64,000 bases of DNA from Bacterioplanoides pacificum (GCF_042648445.1 NZ_JBHRYB010000016.1:83089-147088); one strand, 5' to 3'. Counted from the first letter of the stretch, positions 31,583 through 40,164 are shown. The notes: generated by a model not told the origin, from the sequence alone. Translations and numbers: made by a program.

Positions 31583-32683
31583 GTGGAATGGTGGAATGAT
31601 CTGATTTCACAGAATTACGATTGGTTCTGGGATGTATCGATTGCCCTGGGGATTACTTTATCCGCCGGGCTGGGTTGGCGGATTACCCGTCGTCATATCG
31701 CACGGCTGGCGGCCAAAACCCGCAACCGCTGGGACGATGTCGTGATCGACGCCATTGGTGTGCCGATTAACTGGACGGTATTTGTGGTGGGCATGACCTG
31801 GGTAGCGGATATCAGTGCCCGGCATTTTTCCTCCGAAATTGTTACCAGTATTCCGGTGGTGCGCCAGTTATCCCTGATCGTACTGGTGGCCTGGGCCATC
31901 TGGCGATTAATTAACCGCATTGAATATCGTCAGCTGGATAACGGTGCTGACCCAACCACGGTTCAGCTGGTGGGCAAAGTGGCTAAACTGACGGTGACGG
32001 TATTAATTATTCTGCCGGTGTTTCAGTTATTAGGCATTTCTATTTCCGGCATCCTGGCGTTTGGTGGTGTTGGTGGTCTGATTGTCGGTATGGCCGCCAA
32101 AGATCTGCTGGCCAACTTTTTTGGTTCCATCATTGTATATCTCGACCGGCCGTTTAAAGTGGGCGACTGGATTCGCTCGCCGGACCGCTCCATCGAAGGT
32201 ACGGTGGAAAAAATTGGCTTCCGGGTGACGGCCATCCGCACCTTTGATAAACGTCCGCTGTACGTACCGAATTCAGTGTTTACTAATATTTCGGTGGAAA
32301 ACCCGTCACGTATGTCCAATCGCCGGATTTACGAAACCATTGGTGTGCGTTATCAGGATTCGCGCAAATTACCCGCCATCATTGCCGCTGTGCGTTCCAT
32401 GCTGGAGCAGCACCCGGATATTGATGATAACCAGACGCTGATCGTTAACTTCAACAGCTTTGGTGCCTCCAGCCTGGACTTTTTTGTCTATACCTTTACC
32501 AAAACCACCAACTGGGTGGAGTATCACGAAATTAAACAAAAGGTGCTGCTGGAAATTCTGAATATTATTCACCAGCACGACGCCGACTGTGCCTTCCCGA
32601 CCCGCACCCTGCACCTGGATTCCGTGCCGGCGGCGTTAGCATCGCAGGAGCAGGCCAGGGTACAGGCACCGGTACAAGGATAA
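31583..32683 (+). CDS. MscS-family mechanosensitive channel
   Basis: A 366-residue protein with a GTG start and AGGAG 7 bases upstream. Several N-terminal transmembrane helices lead to the pore-lining helix GILAFGGVGGLIVGMAAKDLLAN (about residues 153-175) and the cytosolic beta domain (YLDRPFKVGDWIRSPD, GTVEKIGFR). This is the MscS core, with a longer N-terminus than E. coli MscS (286 residues). It releases solutes on hypo-osmotic shock. Eight bases separate it from the downstream peptidase gene. Confidence 0.9.
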   Translation: MEWWNDLISQNYDWFWDVSIALGITLSAGLGWRITRRHIARLAAKTRNRWDDVVIDAIGVPINWTVFVVGMTWVADISARHFSSEIVTSIPVVRQLSLIVLVAWAIWRLINRIEYRQLDNGADPTTVQLVGKVAKLTVTVLIILPVFQLLGISISGILAFGGVGGLIVGMAAKDLLANFFGSIIVYLDRPFKVGDWIRSPDRSIEGTVEKIGFRVTAIRTFDKRPLYVPNSVFTNISVENPSRMSNRRIYETIGVRYQDSRKLPAIIAAVRSMLEQHPDIDDNQTLIVNFNSFGASSLDFFVYTFTKTTNWVEYHEIKQKVLLEILNIIHQHDADCAFPTRTLHLDSVPAALASQEQARVQAPVQG

Positions 32684-32690
32684 AGGCCTT

Positions 32691-34172
32691 ATGTCAGCGT
32701 TTGAAAAACTGCTTCAACACTCAGAAAAAGTGTCTCATTTCAGCCATCTGTCTGCTATTTGTGGCTGGGATCAGGCCGCCATGATGCCAGCCGGTGGTGC
32801 AGAAGCGCGCGCGGCTGCCATGGCTGAATTGTCGGTTCATATCCACAACCTGAAAACCCAGCCGCAGTTGGGCGAATGGTTTAACGATGCCGACAATGAA
32901 ACGTTAAATGTGGAGCAACAAGCCACACTGCGGGAAATGAAACGCGACTGGCAGCAGGCGAATGTGCTGCCGCAAGCGCTGGTGGAAGCACAATCACTGG
33001 CGGGTTCCAGGTGTGAACACGCCTGGCGTACTCAGCGCACAGAAAATGACTGGGCCGGCTTCGAAAAAAACTGGGCTGAGGTGGTTAAATTATCTCAGGA
33101 GGAAGCGCAGATTCGTGCCGAGGCCACGGGTCTTTCACCGTACGATGCCATGCTGGAAATCTACGAACCGGGTACCAGTAGTGCATCATTGGATATCGTT
33201 TTCGACGATGTAAAAGGCTGGTTGCCTGACCTGATCGATCAGGCGCTTGAAAAACAGGCGTCAGAATCCTTTATAGCTCCGAGTGGTCATTATCCGGCTG
33301 CACAGCAGAAAGCATTAGGCCAGGATGTGATGAAGCTGCTGCAGTTCGATTTTAATCACGGCCGGCTGGATGAAAGTGTGCATCCGTTTTGTGGTGGTGT
33401 GCCGAGTGATGTGCGCATTACCACGCGTTATCGCGACGATGAATTTGTGCAGTCGTTAATGGGCATCGTGCACGAAACCGGTCATGCCCGTTATGAGCAG
33501 GGTTTGCCAAAACACCTGGCGGGTAGCGCAGCGGGTGAAGCCCGCTCTATGGGTATTCATGAATCGCAGTCGTTATTTTTTGAGATGCAGCTTGGTCGGA
33601 GTTCGGCGTTTATCGCTCAGTTGGCCAGCTTATGTGTACACCATTTCAGCGGCCATGATGCTGCGCTGTTTGCGGTTGATAATCTGCAAAAAATTTATAC
33701 CCGGATAAAAAAAGATTTTATCCGGGTGGATGCCGATGAGCTGACCTATCCGGCGCACGTGATTCTGCGTTATGAAATTGAACGTGATTTAATCAATGGA
33801 GTGATCTCCCATAACGACGTGCCGGAATTATGGGATACCAAAATGCAGCAATATTTAGGTTTAAGCACAGCGGGTAATTTCCGCGACGGCTGTATGCAGG
33901 ATATCCACTGGACCGACGGTGCCTTTGGATATTTTCCCAGCTACACCTTAGGGGCGATGTATGCGGCACAGTTTATGGCCAGTATGCGCGATACAGTGGA
34001 TGTTGAAGCGGCTGTGCGCCGTGCTGATCTGACTCCGGTGTTCAGCTGGTTGCAGGATAATCTCTGGAGCAAAGGCAGCCTGTTAACAACGGACGAGCTG
34101 GTGAAGCAGGCGACCGGTGAAGTACTGAATGCCAGGCACTTTAAAGCGCATTTGCAGCAAAGGTATTTATGA
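32691..34172 (+). CDS. M32-family metallocarboxypeptidase (Taq/Pfu type)
   Basis: A 493-residue zinc carboxypeptidase. The HEXXH motif is HETGH near residues 260-264 in MGIVHETGHARYEQG, with ESQSLFFEMQLG near 290 giving the third ligand. Further family blocks are GGVPSDVRITTRY and a C-terminal DIHWTDGAFGYFPSYTLG. It removes C-terminal residues from peptides in the cytosol. It overlaps the L,D-transpeptidase gene by ATGA and follows the mscS-type gene closely, so the three probably form one transcript. Confidence 0.93.
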   Translation: MSAFEKLLQHSEKVSHFSHLSAICGWDQAAMMPAGGAEARAAAMAELSVHIHNLKTQPQLGEWFNDADNETLNVEQQATLREMKRDWQQANVLPQALVEAQSLAGSRCEHAWRTQRTENDWAGFEKNWAEVVKLSQEEAQIRAEATGLSPYDAMLEIYEPGTSSASLDIVFDDVKGWLPDLIDQALEKQASESFIAPSGHYPAAQQKALGQDVMKLLQFDFNHGRLDESVHPFCGGVPSDVRITTRYRDDEFVQSLMGIVHETGHARYEQGLPKHLAGSAAGEARSMGIHESQSLFFEMQLGRSSAFIAQLASLCVHHFSGHDAALFAVDNLQKIYTRIKKDFIRVDADELTYPAHVILRYEIERDLINGVISHNDVPELWDTKMQQYLGLSTAGNFRDGCMQDIHWTDGAFGYFPSYTLGAMYAAQFMASMRDTVDVEAAVRRADLTPVFSWLQDNLWSKGSLLTTDELVKQATGEVLNARHFKAHLQQRYL

Positions 34173-34642
34173 AATTTCTGTTTTTAACTCTGTCCCTTTT
34201 AATTAATCCGGCTTTAGCAGCGGTTGATTTGGTTAAAGTTGATAAATCATCCGGCAGAATGTTTCTGCTGGATGGCGCAGAAGTCGTAAAAGAATATCAC
34301 GTGGCTTTTGGTGGAAGCCCGAAAGGACACAAGCAGCAGGAAGGCGATCAGAAAACACCGGAAGGGCGTTACACTCTCGATTACAAAAAGGAGGACTCCT
34401 CTTTTTATCGTGCGATGCATGTTTCCTATCCAAACAAAAAAGACATAGAGAATGCGGAGAAACTAGGAGTGTCTCCTGGCGGCTTTATCATGGTGCATGG
34501 TCAGAAAAACTGGCTGGGTTGGTTAGCTCCGATTATGCAGCGCTTTAACTGGACTGATGGCTGTATCGCTCTGACAAATGCTGAAATGGATGAGTTTATG
34601 GAGTTAGTTGCTGTTGGTACGCCGATTCAAATAGAGTGGTAG
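34169..34642 (+). CDS. L,D-transpeptidase (YkuD domain), exported
   Basis: A 157-residue protein with signal peptide MKFLFLTLSLLINPALA. A YkuD domain follows, with SGRMFLLDGAEVVKEYHVAFG, KTPEGRY, the conserved HG in FIMVHGQ, and the catalytic cysteine in NWTDGCIAL (about residue 131; the usual SxGC appears as TDGC). It forms 3-3 crosslinks in peptidoglycan or attaches proteins to it. Its ATG overlaps the M32 peptidase stop. Confidence 0.9.
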   Translation: MKFLFLTLSLLINPALAAVDLVKVDKSSGRMFLLDGAEVVKEYHVAFGGSPKGHKQQEGDQKTPEGRYTLDYKKEDSSFYRAMHVSYPNKKDIENAEKLGVSPGGFIMVHGQKNWLGWLAPIMQRFNWTDGCIALTNAEMDEFMELVAVGTPIQIEW

Positions 34643-34749
34643 GTAGGCTAGTCAGCTCGGATTGGCTGATTCCTATGGCTAATCGGCCGTCGATAGTCTC
34701 TATTAATCAGTGATTGAAAAATATAATCACCCTCTTTAAAAAGATCAAT

Positions 34750-34778
34750 TTAACGAATCACCCGCCGTTCCCTATTAT
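34750..34778 (+). promoter_or_regulatory. Likely sigma-70 promoter of ahpC
   Basis: TTAACG (34750-34755), a 17-bp spacer, then TATTAT (34773-34778), 73 bp before the ahpC start. The match to TTGACA/TATAAT is 4/6 and 5/6. I could not identify a convincing OxyR site around it. Confidence 0.55.
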
Positions 34779-34851
34779 AGATCCTGTTCTTATTACTTAT
34801 GTTTTACTTATCAGGCCTTCGGGCAAATGATTCACTTAATGGAGTTAAACC

Positions 34852-35409
34852 ATGATCAACACTGAAATCAAACCATTCAGCGCAACAGCCTTCAAACAAG
34901 GCGAATTCGTAGACGTTACTGAAGCGGACGTTAAAGGTAAGTGGGCGGTATTCTTCTTCTACCCAGCAGACTTCACCTTCGTATGTCCTACTGAGCTGGG
35001 CGACGTGGCTGACAAATACGAAGAGCTGCAAAAGCTGGGCGTAGAAGTATTCTCTGTGTCGACTGACACTCACTTCACCCACAAAGCATGGCACGATTCT
35101 TCTGACACCATCGGTAAGATCAACTACTACATGCTGGGCGACCAGAACGGCAACATCACCAACAACTTCGGTGTGATGCGTGAAGGCCAGGGCCTGGCAG
35201 ACCGTGCTACGTTCCTGATCGATCCGGATGGCGTGATCCAGGCGATGGAAATCACTGCGGAAGGCATTGGCCGTGATGCAGACGACCTGATGCGCAAAGT
35301 AAAAGCGGCTCAGTACGTTCGTAACAACCCAGGCGAAGTTTGCCCGGCGAAGTGGAAAGAAGGTGAAGCGACTCTGGCTCCTTCTCTGGATCTGGTCGGC
35401 AAAATCTAA
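34852..35409 (+). CDS. ahpC: Alkyl hydroperoxide reductase subunit C (2-Cys peroxiredoxin)
   Basis: A 185-residue AhpC1-type peroxiredoxin. The peroxidatic cysteine is C45 in DFTFVCPTELGD and the resolving cysteine C164 in GEVCPAKW. It reduces hydrogen peroxide and organic hydroperoxides and is re-reduced by AhpF. GGAG precedes the ATG. AhpF follows 648 bp downstream beyond a terminator and repeats, so the two need separate promoters. AhpC is a standard OxyR target, and oxyR is in the window. Confidence 0.97.
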   Translation: MINTEIKPFSATAFKQGEFVDVTEADVKGKWAVFFFYPADFTFVCPTELGDVADKYEELQKLGVEVFSVSTDTHFTHKAWHDSSDTIGKINYYMLGDQNGNITNNFGVMREGQGLADRATFLIDPDGVIQAMEITAEGIGRDADDLMRKVKAAQYVRNNPGEVCPAKWKEGEATLAPSLDLVGKI

Positions 35410-35431
35410 GCAAAGCTACTTGCTTGCACTG

Positions 35432-35454
35432 GCTACTACGCTCCGCGTGGTAGC
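35432..35454. repeat. Single REP-like palindrome
   Basis: GCTACTACGC and GCGTGGTAGC form a hairpin with loop TCC and one mismatch. It resembles one arm of the two nearby 105-bp REPINs. Confidence 0.6.
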
Positions 35455-35460
35455 TGAACC

Positions 35461-35490
35461 AAAGCTCCGCTCTTATCGCGGAGCTTTTTT
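35461..35490 (+). terminator. Rho-independent terminator after ahpC
   Basis: A 10-bp stem AAAGCTCCGC/GCGGAGCTTT, 7-nt loop, then a T-run. It lies 51 bp after the ahpC stop. Confidence 0.9.
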
Positions 35491-35510
35491 GTGTTTGGTA
35501 GTACAACTTC

Positions 35511-35615
35511 TATTCTAGCTCCCACGCTCTGCGTAGTAGCTAAATCGCCAGGCTTTAACCTTCTGATTTTTCTCAGTTCAGATATGACTACCACGCAGAG
35601 CGTGGGAGCCAGACT
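35511..35615. repeat. REPIN-like repeat, copy 1 (105 bp)
   Basis: It begins TATTCTAGCTCCCACGCTCT and ends GTGGGAGCCAGACT. The two ends are inverted repeats of about 26 bp, and each end is itself a palindrome (CCACGC-TCT-GCGTGG type). It differs from copy 2 at only two positions. Paired REPs of this kind are mobilised by REP-associated tyrosine transposases; none is encoded here. Confidence 0.88.
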
Positions 35616-35650
35616 GTTGTTGAAATTGAAGATAAGCCGAGCAACGGGTT

Positions 35651-35706
35651 CGTTTTGTGAGCAGCCACAGGATGTGACGGAAGCATCTAGCTACAGGGAC
35701 AAAATG
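35651..35706 (-). repeat. Degenerate TCC-loop hairpin segment between the two REPINs
   Basis: On the minus strand it reads CATTTTGTCCCTGTAGCT and further on CACATCCTGTGG. That gives a TCCC loop with TGTA to its right and a CACA-TCC-TGTG hairpin, inside short TTTTGT/ACAAAA arms. It resembles the core of the TCC-loop elements elsewhere in the window but is less intact. Confidence 0.45.
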
Positions 35707-35748
35707 CAGATGCACATTTTGCACAGAGAAGCTGCCCGCAGGGCGAGA

Positions 35749-35853
35749 TATTCTAGCTCCCACGCTCTGCGTGGTAGCTAAATCGTCAGGCTTTAACCTT
35801 CTGATTTTTCTCAGTTCAGATATGACTACCACGCAGAGCGTGGGAGCCAGACT
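35749..35853. repeat. REPIN-like repeat, copy 2 (105 bp)
   Basis: Direct repeat of the copy at 35511-35615, with two mismatches. Its terminal inverted repeats match over 26 bp with one mismatch. The 133-bp spacer between the copies is unrelated to the repeat. Confidence 0.88.
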
Positions 35854-36057
35854 AGGCAGAAATCTGGGTAATTAACTTTCTTAATGACCCTGTGTTAGTA
35901 AATAACTATCAGTGTATTTAAAAAGATTGATTTCATATATTTAACCGCGCTGGCTACTATAACTGCGTACTTTGAATTAAGCAGCGCAAATCACTGAGTC
36001 CAGACCTGTATTAACGAACTCAGACACGCTGAAACAGACCCTAATAAGGAGCTCGTC

Positions 36058-37611
36058 ATGCTTGACGCAACTATGAAACAACAACTGGGCGCTTACCTGG
36101 CTAATCTGCGTAATCCGATTGAGCTTCAGGTATCGGTTAACGGTTCCGATAAAGCACGTGAGTTAGAAGAGTTAGCGCACGAAATCGCTGAGTTACACGA
36201 GGATATTTCCGTTTCTGTAACCGAAGACGAAATCAACGGTCGCTCGCCGGTCATGACGGTCGCTAAGGCCGGTCAGCCAGCACGCGTTACTTTTGCTGGT
36301 GTACCTCTGGGTCATGAATTTACCTCACTGGTGCTGGCACTGTTGCAAGCAGGCAGCCATCCGTCAAAAGAAGATCAGGCACTGCAGGATCAGGCCAAAA
36401 GCCTGAGCAAAACACTGAACTTCGAGGTGTATGTCTCACTGTCGTGTCACAACTGTCCGGACGTGGTACAGGCAGTGAACCTGATGGCGGCACTGAACCC
36501 GAATATCACCGCAACCATGATTGATGGTGGTGTGTTCCAGCAGGAAGTGACCGACAAAAACATCATGGCGGTACCGGCGCTGTACTTAAACGGTGAACCG
36601 CTTGCCAACGGCAAACAAACGCTGGCCGATATCCTCAATAAAGTGGATGACGACGCCGATGCTAAAGCGGCTGCGGCGGTTGCCGACAAAGACCCGTTTG
36701 ATGTGCTGGTGGTGGGCGGTGGCCCAGCGGGTGCATCAGCCGCGATTTACGCGGCGCGTAAAGGTATTCGTACCGGTATTGTGGCCGAGCGTTTTGGTGG
36801 TCAGGTAGCGGACACCGTGGGTATCGAAAACTTTATTTCGGTGCCGTACACCGAAGGCCCGAAACTGGTGGCCCACCTGGAAGAACACGTTAACGAATAC
36901 GACGTCGATGTGATGAAAGCCCAACAGGCGGTGGCGCTGCGTAAAACCGATAGCGGCCTGACCGAAGTGGAACTTGCGAACGGCGCTGTGGTCAGTGGTA
37001 AGAGCGTTATTCTGGCAACCGGTGCACGCTGGAGAGAAATGAACGTCCCGGGCGAGCAGCAATACAAAGCCAAAGGTGTGGCGTACTGCCCGCACTGTGA
37101 TGGCCCGCTGTTTAAAGGCAAAAAGACTGCGGTCATTGGTGGGGGTAACTCCGGCATTGAAGCCGCTATCGATTTGGCCGGTATTGTCGAGCACGTCACT
37201 GTACTGGAATTTGCTGATACTCTGCGTGCCGATGCGGTGCTGGTGAAAAAAGCCGAATCGCTGCCCAACGTCACCATCATTAAAAACGCCATGACCACCG
37301 AAGTACTGGGTGATGGTGAACGTGTCACCGGGCTGAAGTACCAGGATCGGATCAGCGGTGAAGACAAAGAGTTACAACTGGCCGGTATCTTTGTGCAGAT
37401 TGGCCTGGTGCCGAACACCGAGTTCCTGAAAGACAGCGTTGAGTTAAGCAATCGCGGTGAGATTGTGATTAACGAACACGGCCAGACCAGTATGCCGGGC
37501 GTGTTCGCCGCCGGTGACTGTACCACGGTGCCGTACAAACAAATCATTATCTCCATGGGCGCCGGTGCCACCGCCGCACTGGGCGCGTTTGATCACCTGA
37601 TTCGTCAATGA
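36058..37611 (+). CDS. ahpF: Alkyl hydroperoxide reductase subunit F
   Basis: A 517-residue NADH-dependent flavoprotein that reduces AhpC. The N-terminal double-thioredoxin domain carries the CxxC pair C129/C132 (SCHNCPD). The pyridine nucleotide-disulfide reductase part has GGGPAGASAAIYA for FAD, the redox pair C343/C346 (YCPHCDG), and GGGNSGIEAA for NADH. Length is normal. TAAGGAG lies just before the ATG. A terminator follows. Confidence 0.97.
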   Translation: MLDATMKQQLGAYLANLRNPIELQVSVNGSDKARELEELAHEIAELHEDISVSVTEDEINGRSPVMTVAKAGQPARVTFAGVPLGHEFTSLVLALLQAGSHPSKEDQALQDQAKSLSKTLNFEVYVSLSCHNCPDVVQAVNLMAALNPNITATMIDGGVFQQEVTDKNIMAVPALYLNGEPLANGKQTLADILNKVDDDADAKAAAAVADKDPFDVLVVGGGPAGASAAIYAARKGIRTGIVAERFGGQVADTVGIENFISVPYTEGPKLVAHLEEHVNEYDVDVMKAQQAVALRKTDSGLTEVELANGAVVSGKSVILATGARWREMNVPGEQQYKAKGVAYCPHCDGPLFKGKKTAVIGGGNSGIEAAIDLAGIVEHVTVLEFADTLRADAVLVKKAESLPNVTIIKNAMTTEVLGDGERVTGLKYQDRISGEDKELQLAGIFVQIGLVPNTEFLKDSVELSNRGEIVINEHGQTSMPGVFAAGDCTTVPYKQIIISMGAGATAALGAFDHLIRQ

Positions 37612-37713
37612 TTGATTAACGTAAACCATTAACAGCAGCACCCTAGGGCTGAAATGCCCGGCCCACACGCTGTTAAGCATCGGCCAGCCGGCCGTTGTTT
37701 GGTGGGTAAAAAC

Positions 37714-37747
37714 AGCCCGGCGACCATGATGGTGCCGGGCTTTTTTT
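37714..37747 (+). terminator. Rho-independent terminator after ahpF
   Basis: An 8-bp stem AGCCCGGC/GCCGGGCT with a 12-nt loop and a run of seven T residues, about 100 bp after the stop. Confidence 0.88.
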
Positions 37748-37874
37748 GTTGCTGCGGCTGGTTGTGGTATGCATTGCGGCGCATATTGATACTGTTTGTG
37801 GCAACTCTAGTGTTTATAATCCCTTTTCACTGCTGCTTTGGCGGCTATTGGATGATGTAACAAGGATAATGGAT

Positions 37875-38000
37875 ATGAACTTTGCTAAAGCATTTCTGCC
37901 GCTTGCTTTCTATTCTCTGATGCTCACTGGTTGTGGTGGCAGTTCTGGCTCCTGTGGCCAATATTCGCTGAGCAGCCAGGCGAAGCAGCAGTTACGTTAG
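37875..38000 (+). CDS. Very small lipoprotein (41 residues)
   Basis: MNFAKAFLPLAFYSLMLTGC is a compact lipoprotein signal with lipobox LTGC (C20). Only 21 residues follow the cysteine, with a second cysteine in SSGSCGQ and a basic end KQQLR. AAGGA lies 8 bases before the ATG. A strong terminator hairpin follows 36 bp after the stop, so this looks like a complete small transcription unit. It resembles entericidin-like or other tiny envelope lipoproteins only in size; I do not recognise a family. Confidence 0.62.
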   Translation: MNFAKAFLPLAFYSLMLTGCGGSSGSCGQYSLSSQAKQQLR

Positions 38001-38008
38001 GCGCTTGT

Positions 38009-38851
38009 ATGTGGGTCATACCGGCTCAGACAGTAAACGGCCGGCGCAGTGCGCCGGCTGTTTTTTTATGGCTGTTATTGGTTGTGTTACCAACGGCTGC
38101 GTTGCCAGCCAGTGCTGCTGAACTGACGCTGCAGTTGCAGACCAGCCGCTGGCTGTATCAGGAATTCGATGCCGAACACCAGGAACTGAACCGCGAAAGT
38201 GGTTATTTACCGGGCCTGCAATTACGCTGGCGTCAGGCGCTCAGCCGCCACTGGGGTGTGCAATTACAGGCTGGCCGCAGCCGCGGTGTATTAACTTACA
38301 ACGGCCAGACCCAGGCCGGCAGCGCTTACCGGACAGATACTCAGGAAGGTGTCAGCCAGCTGGACGCAACTCTGTGGTATCAGCCGTCAGACAGCCGTTG
38401 GCAGTTATCCGCCGGCCTGAGGCAGAGTGTGTGGCAGCGGCATATCCGCAGCCGGGGGAATACACTGGCCTTGCAGGAACGTTATCAGTGGCGGATGTTA
38501 AGCGCCGGGCTGGAATATCGCTGGCCCTGGTCGTCGCGGCTGAGCCTGGCACTGGGAGCAAGCGGGTCACTGCTGTGGCACGGGCAACTGCAGGTTGAGC
38601 TGCAGTCGTTAGGTTATGGTACACCGCTGGTGCCGTTAAAAAACGGCCATCAGATAAGCGCTCAGCTGCGCTGCGGTTATCAGCTGACCAGCGCCTGGCA
38701 GCTACAGCTGGGTCATCAGCAGCAACAGCGCTGGTTTCCGCGCTCACGCCGGGTGGCCGCCAGTAACGGCCAGAACCGGGTGTTTCTGCATGAGCCGGAA
38801 AACCAGAACCGGCAACAGTCCTGGTTTATCGCTGCGGCGTATCAGTTCTGA
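38009..38851 (+). CDS. Outer-membrane beta-barrel protein, function unknown
   Basis: About 280 residues. An N-terminal basic stretch (NGRRSAP) and hydrophobic segment (VFLWLLLVVLPTAALPASA) give a signal peptide, followed by alternating strands such as LQLQTSRWLYQEF, LDATLWYQPSDSRWQLSAG and YQLTSAWQLQLGHQQQQRW. The protein ends in AAYQF, a classic outer-membrane assembly signal. The ATG at 38009 is the only in-frame start that keeps the signal peptide, but it lacks a good ribosome binding site. A terminator-like hairpin lies inside its signal-peptide region. The 3' end overlaps convergent brnQ by 10 bp. Confidence 0.68.
   Translation: MWVIPAQTVNGRRSAPAVFLWLLLVVLPTAALPASAAELTLQLQTSRWLYQEFDAEHQELNRESGYLPGLQLRWRQALSRHWGVQLQAGRSRGVLTYNGQTQAGSAYRTDTQEGVSQLDATLWYQPSDSRWQLSAGLRQSVWQRHIRSRGNTLALQERYQWRMLSAGLEYRWPWSSRLSLALGASGSLLWHGQLQVELQSLGYGTPLVPLKNGHQISAQLRCGYQLTSAWQLQLGHQQQQRWFPRSRRVAASNGQNRVFLHEPENQNRQQSWFIAAAYQF
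38037..38067 (+). terminator. Terminator-like hairpin inside the signal-peptide region of the barrel gene
   Basis: An 11-bp GC-rich stem (ACGGCCGGCGC against GCGCCGGCTGT, one G-T pair) with loop AGT, followed at once by a T-run to 38067. By structure it is a strong intrinsic terminator for the 41-residue lipoprotein gene, yet it lies 28 bases into the barrel reading frame. Confidence 0.82.
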
Positions 38852-40164
38852 ACGTCTGCCGGGACCAGCTGGCGTTGCATCAGCCAGCCGGCACTGATGG
38901 CGACTAAAGCCGGAGCCAGCCAGGCCATGCCACTGGCTGCCAGTGGCAGCTGCTGATACCAGCCAGTAATGCCGGCAGGTACCAGGCTGGCGGCATTCAG
39001 GCCATCGTACAAAGCAATCAGTGCGGTGGCACTCATGCCAAAGGCAAACACCCGTTGAGGGTCGCGCATCCAGGGACGCATCAGCGACAGCGCAATCAGA
39101 GTCATGGTTAATGGGTATAACGCCACCAGCACCGGAATCGACAGCTGAATGATCTGCGTCAGTCCCTGGTTGGCAATAACGGCACTGAACAGCGCCAGGG
39201 CAATTACAAAGCTGCGGTAAGATACCTTTGGCAGCAGCTGATTAAAATATTCACTGCAGCTGGTCAGCAGGCCCACAGCGGTGGTCAGACAGGCCAGGGT
39301 GATAATCACGGCCAGGATAATCTGTCCGGCAGGGCCAAAAATAGCGGTAATGTACAGTGCTATCAGATGTCCGCCGCTGTCGTATTGGCTGGCTACCGTA
39401 TGGCTGGTAGCGCCCAGCCAGGACATAGGTACATACACCAGCGATAAACACAAAGCAGCAATCACCCCGGCAGCAATGGCCAGACGAGTAATGCTGCGCC
39501 GGTCCGTGACCCCCCGATCACGAATGGCCTGAATAATCACGATGCCGAATACCATGGACGCCAGTGCATCCATGGTTTGATACCCCTGCATAAAGCCGAA
39601 TACAAATGCGCTCTGTGGCAGCTGGCTGCTATCGACGATGCCACCCTGTGGTTTCAACAGAATGCCCAGTGCCATGGCGGCCAGTACCAGTATCAGTACC
39701 GGGGTAATATAACGGCCAATCCGGTCCATCAGTTTTCCCGGTGATAACGCCAGAAAGGTGCTGAGCACAAAAAAGATAACGGAATAAAGTGCCAGCGCGG
39801 TCTGGCTGGTTTGTTGACTGTCCAGCCAGGGGGAGGCACCCATTTCAAAGGCGACGGTTGCGGTGCGGGGTATGGCGAATAACGGCCCGATGGATAAATA
39901 AATGGCGACACCAAAACTGATGGCGGCCCAGGCTGGTAATGGTCGGGTGACTTCGCGCAGACCACCGCCACAAATGGCCGCGGCTAATACGCCTAACAAA
40001 GGCAAACCAACGCCGGTGGCGAGGAAACCCAGTGTCGCCGGCCAGAAATCGCTGCCGGCCTGGCGCCCGACTTCCGGCGGTACAATCAGGTTGCCGGCGC
40101 CAAGGAACAAGGCGAAAGTCATAAATCCGAGCGCGAGGACATCGCTGCGCTTAAAAGCTGGCAT
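38842..40164 (-). CDS. brnQ: Branched-chain amino acid : cation symporter
   Basis: A 440-residue LIVCS-family transporter with about 12 transmembrane helices. The BrnQ N-terminal signature is GFMTFALFLGAGNLIVPPEVG, and GPLFAIPRTATVAFEMG lies at about residues 93-109. It imports leucine, isoleucine and valine with sodium or protons across the inner membrane. It overlaps the end of the convergent outer-membrane barrel gene by 10 bp. Confidence 0.94.
   Translation of the reverse strand: MPAFKRSDVLALGFMTFALFLGAGNLIVPPEVGRQAGSDFWPATLGFLATGVGLPLLGVLAAAICGGGLREVTRPLPAWAAISFGVAIYLSIGPLFAIPRTATVAFEMGASPWLDSQQTSQTALALYSVIFFVLSTFLALSPGKLMDRIGRYITPVLILVLAAMALGILLKPQGGIVDSSQLPQSAFVFGFMQGYQTMDALASMVFGIVIIQAIRDRGVTDRRSITRLAIAAGVIAALCLSLVYVPMSWLGATSHTVASQYDSGGHLIALYITAIFGPAGQIILAVIITLACLTTAVGLLTSCSEYFNQLLPKVSYRSFVIALALFSAVIANQGLTQIIQLSIPVLVALYPLTMTLIALSLMRPWMRDPQRVFAFGMSATALIALYDGLNAASLVPAGITGWYQQLPLAASGMAWLAPALVAISAGWLMQRQLVPADVQN

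Larger units (their letters stand above)
35410..36057. other. ahpC-ahpF intergenic region, repeat-rich
   Basis: 648 bases without a credible gene. In order it holds a single REP-like hairpin, the ahpC terminator, a 105-bp REPIN copy, a degenerate TCC-loop hairpin segment, a second REPIN copy, and about 200 bp of AT-richer sequence that must carry the ahpF promoter. TAAGGAG just before ahpF is its ribosome binding site. Short open frames here are made of repeat sequence and are not genes. Confidence 0.8.

Noticed and set aside
34680..34851. OxyR binding site upstream of ahpC
   Set aside because: ATAG and CTAT tetramers occur (for example near 34695 and 34771), but not with the ATAG-N7-CTAT spacing of OxyR sites.
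35511..35853. CRISPR array
   Set aside because: Only two repeats of 105 bp with internal inverted ends and a 133-bp spacer, and no cas genes; the structure is that of REPINs.
36801..37571. 256-codon minus-strand open frame
   Set aside because: Antisense to ahpF, which has complete motifs; shadow.
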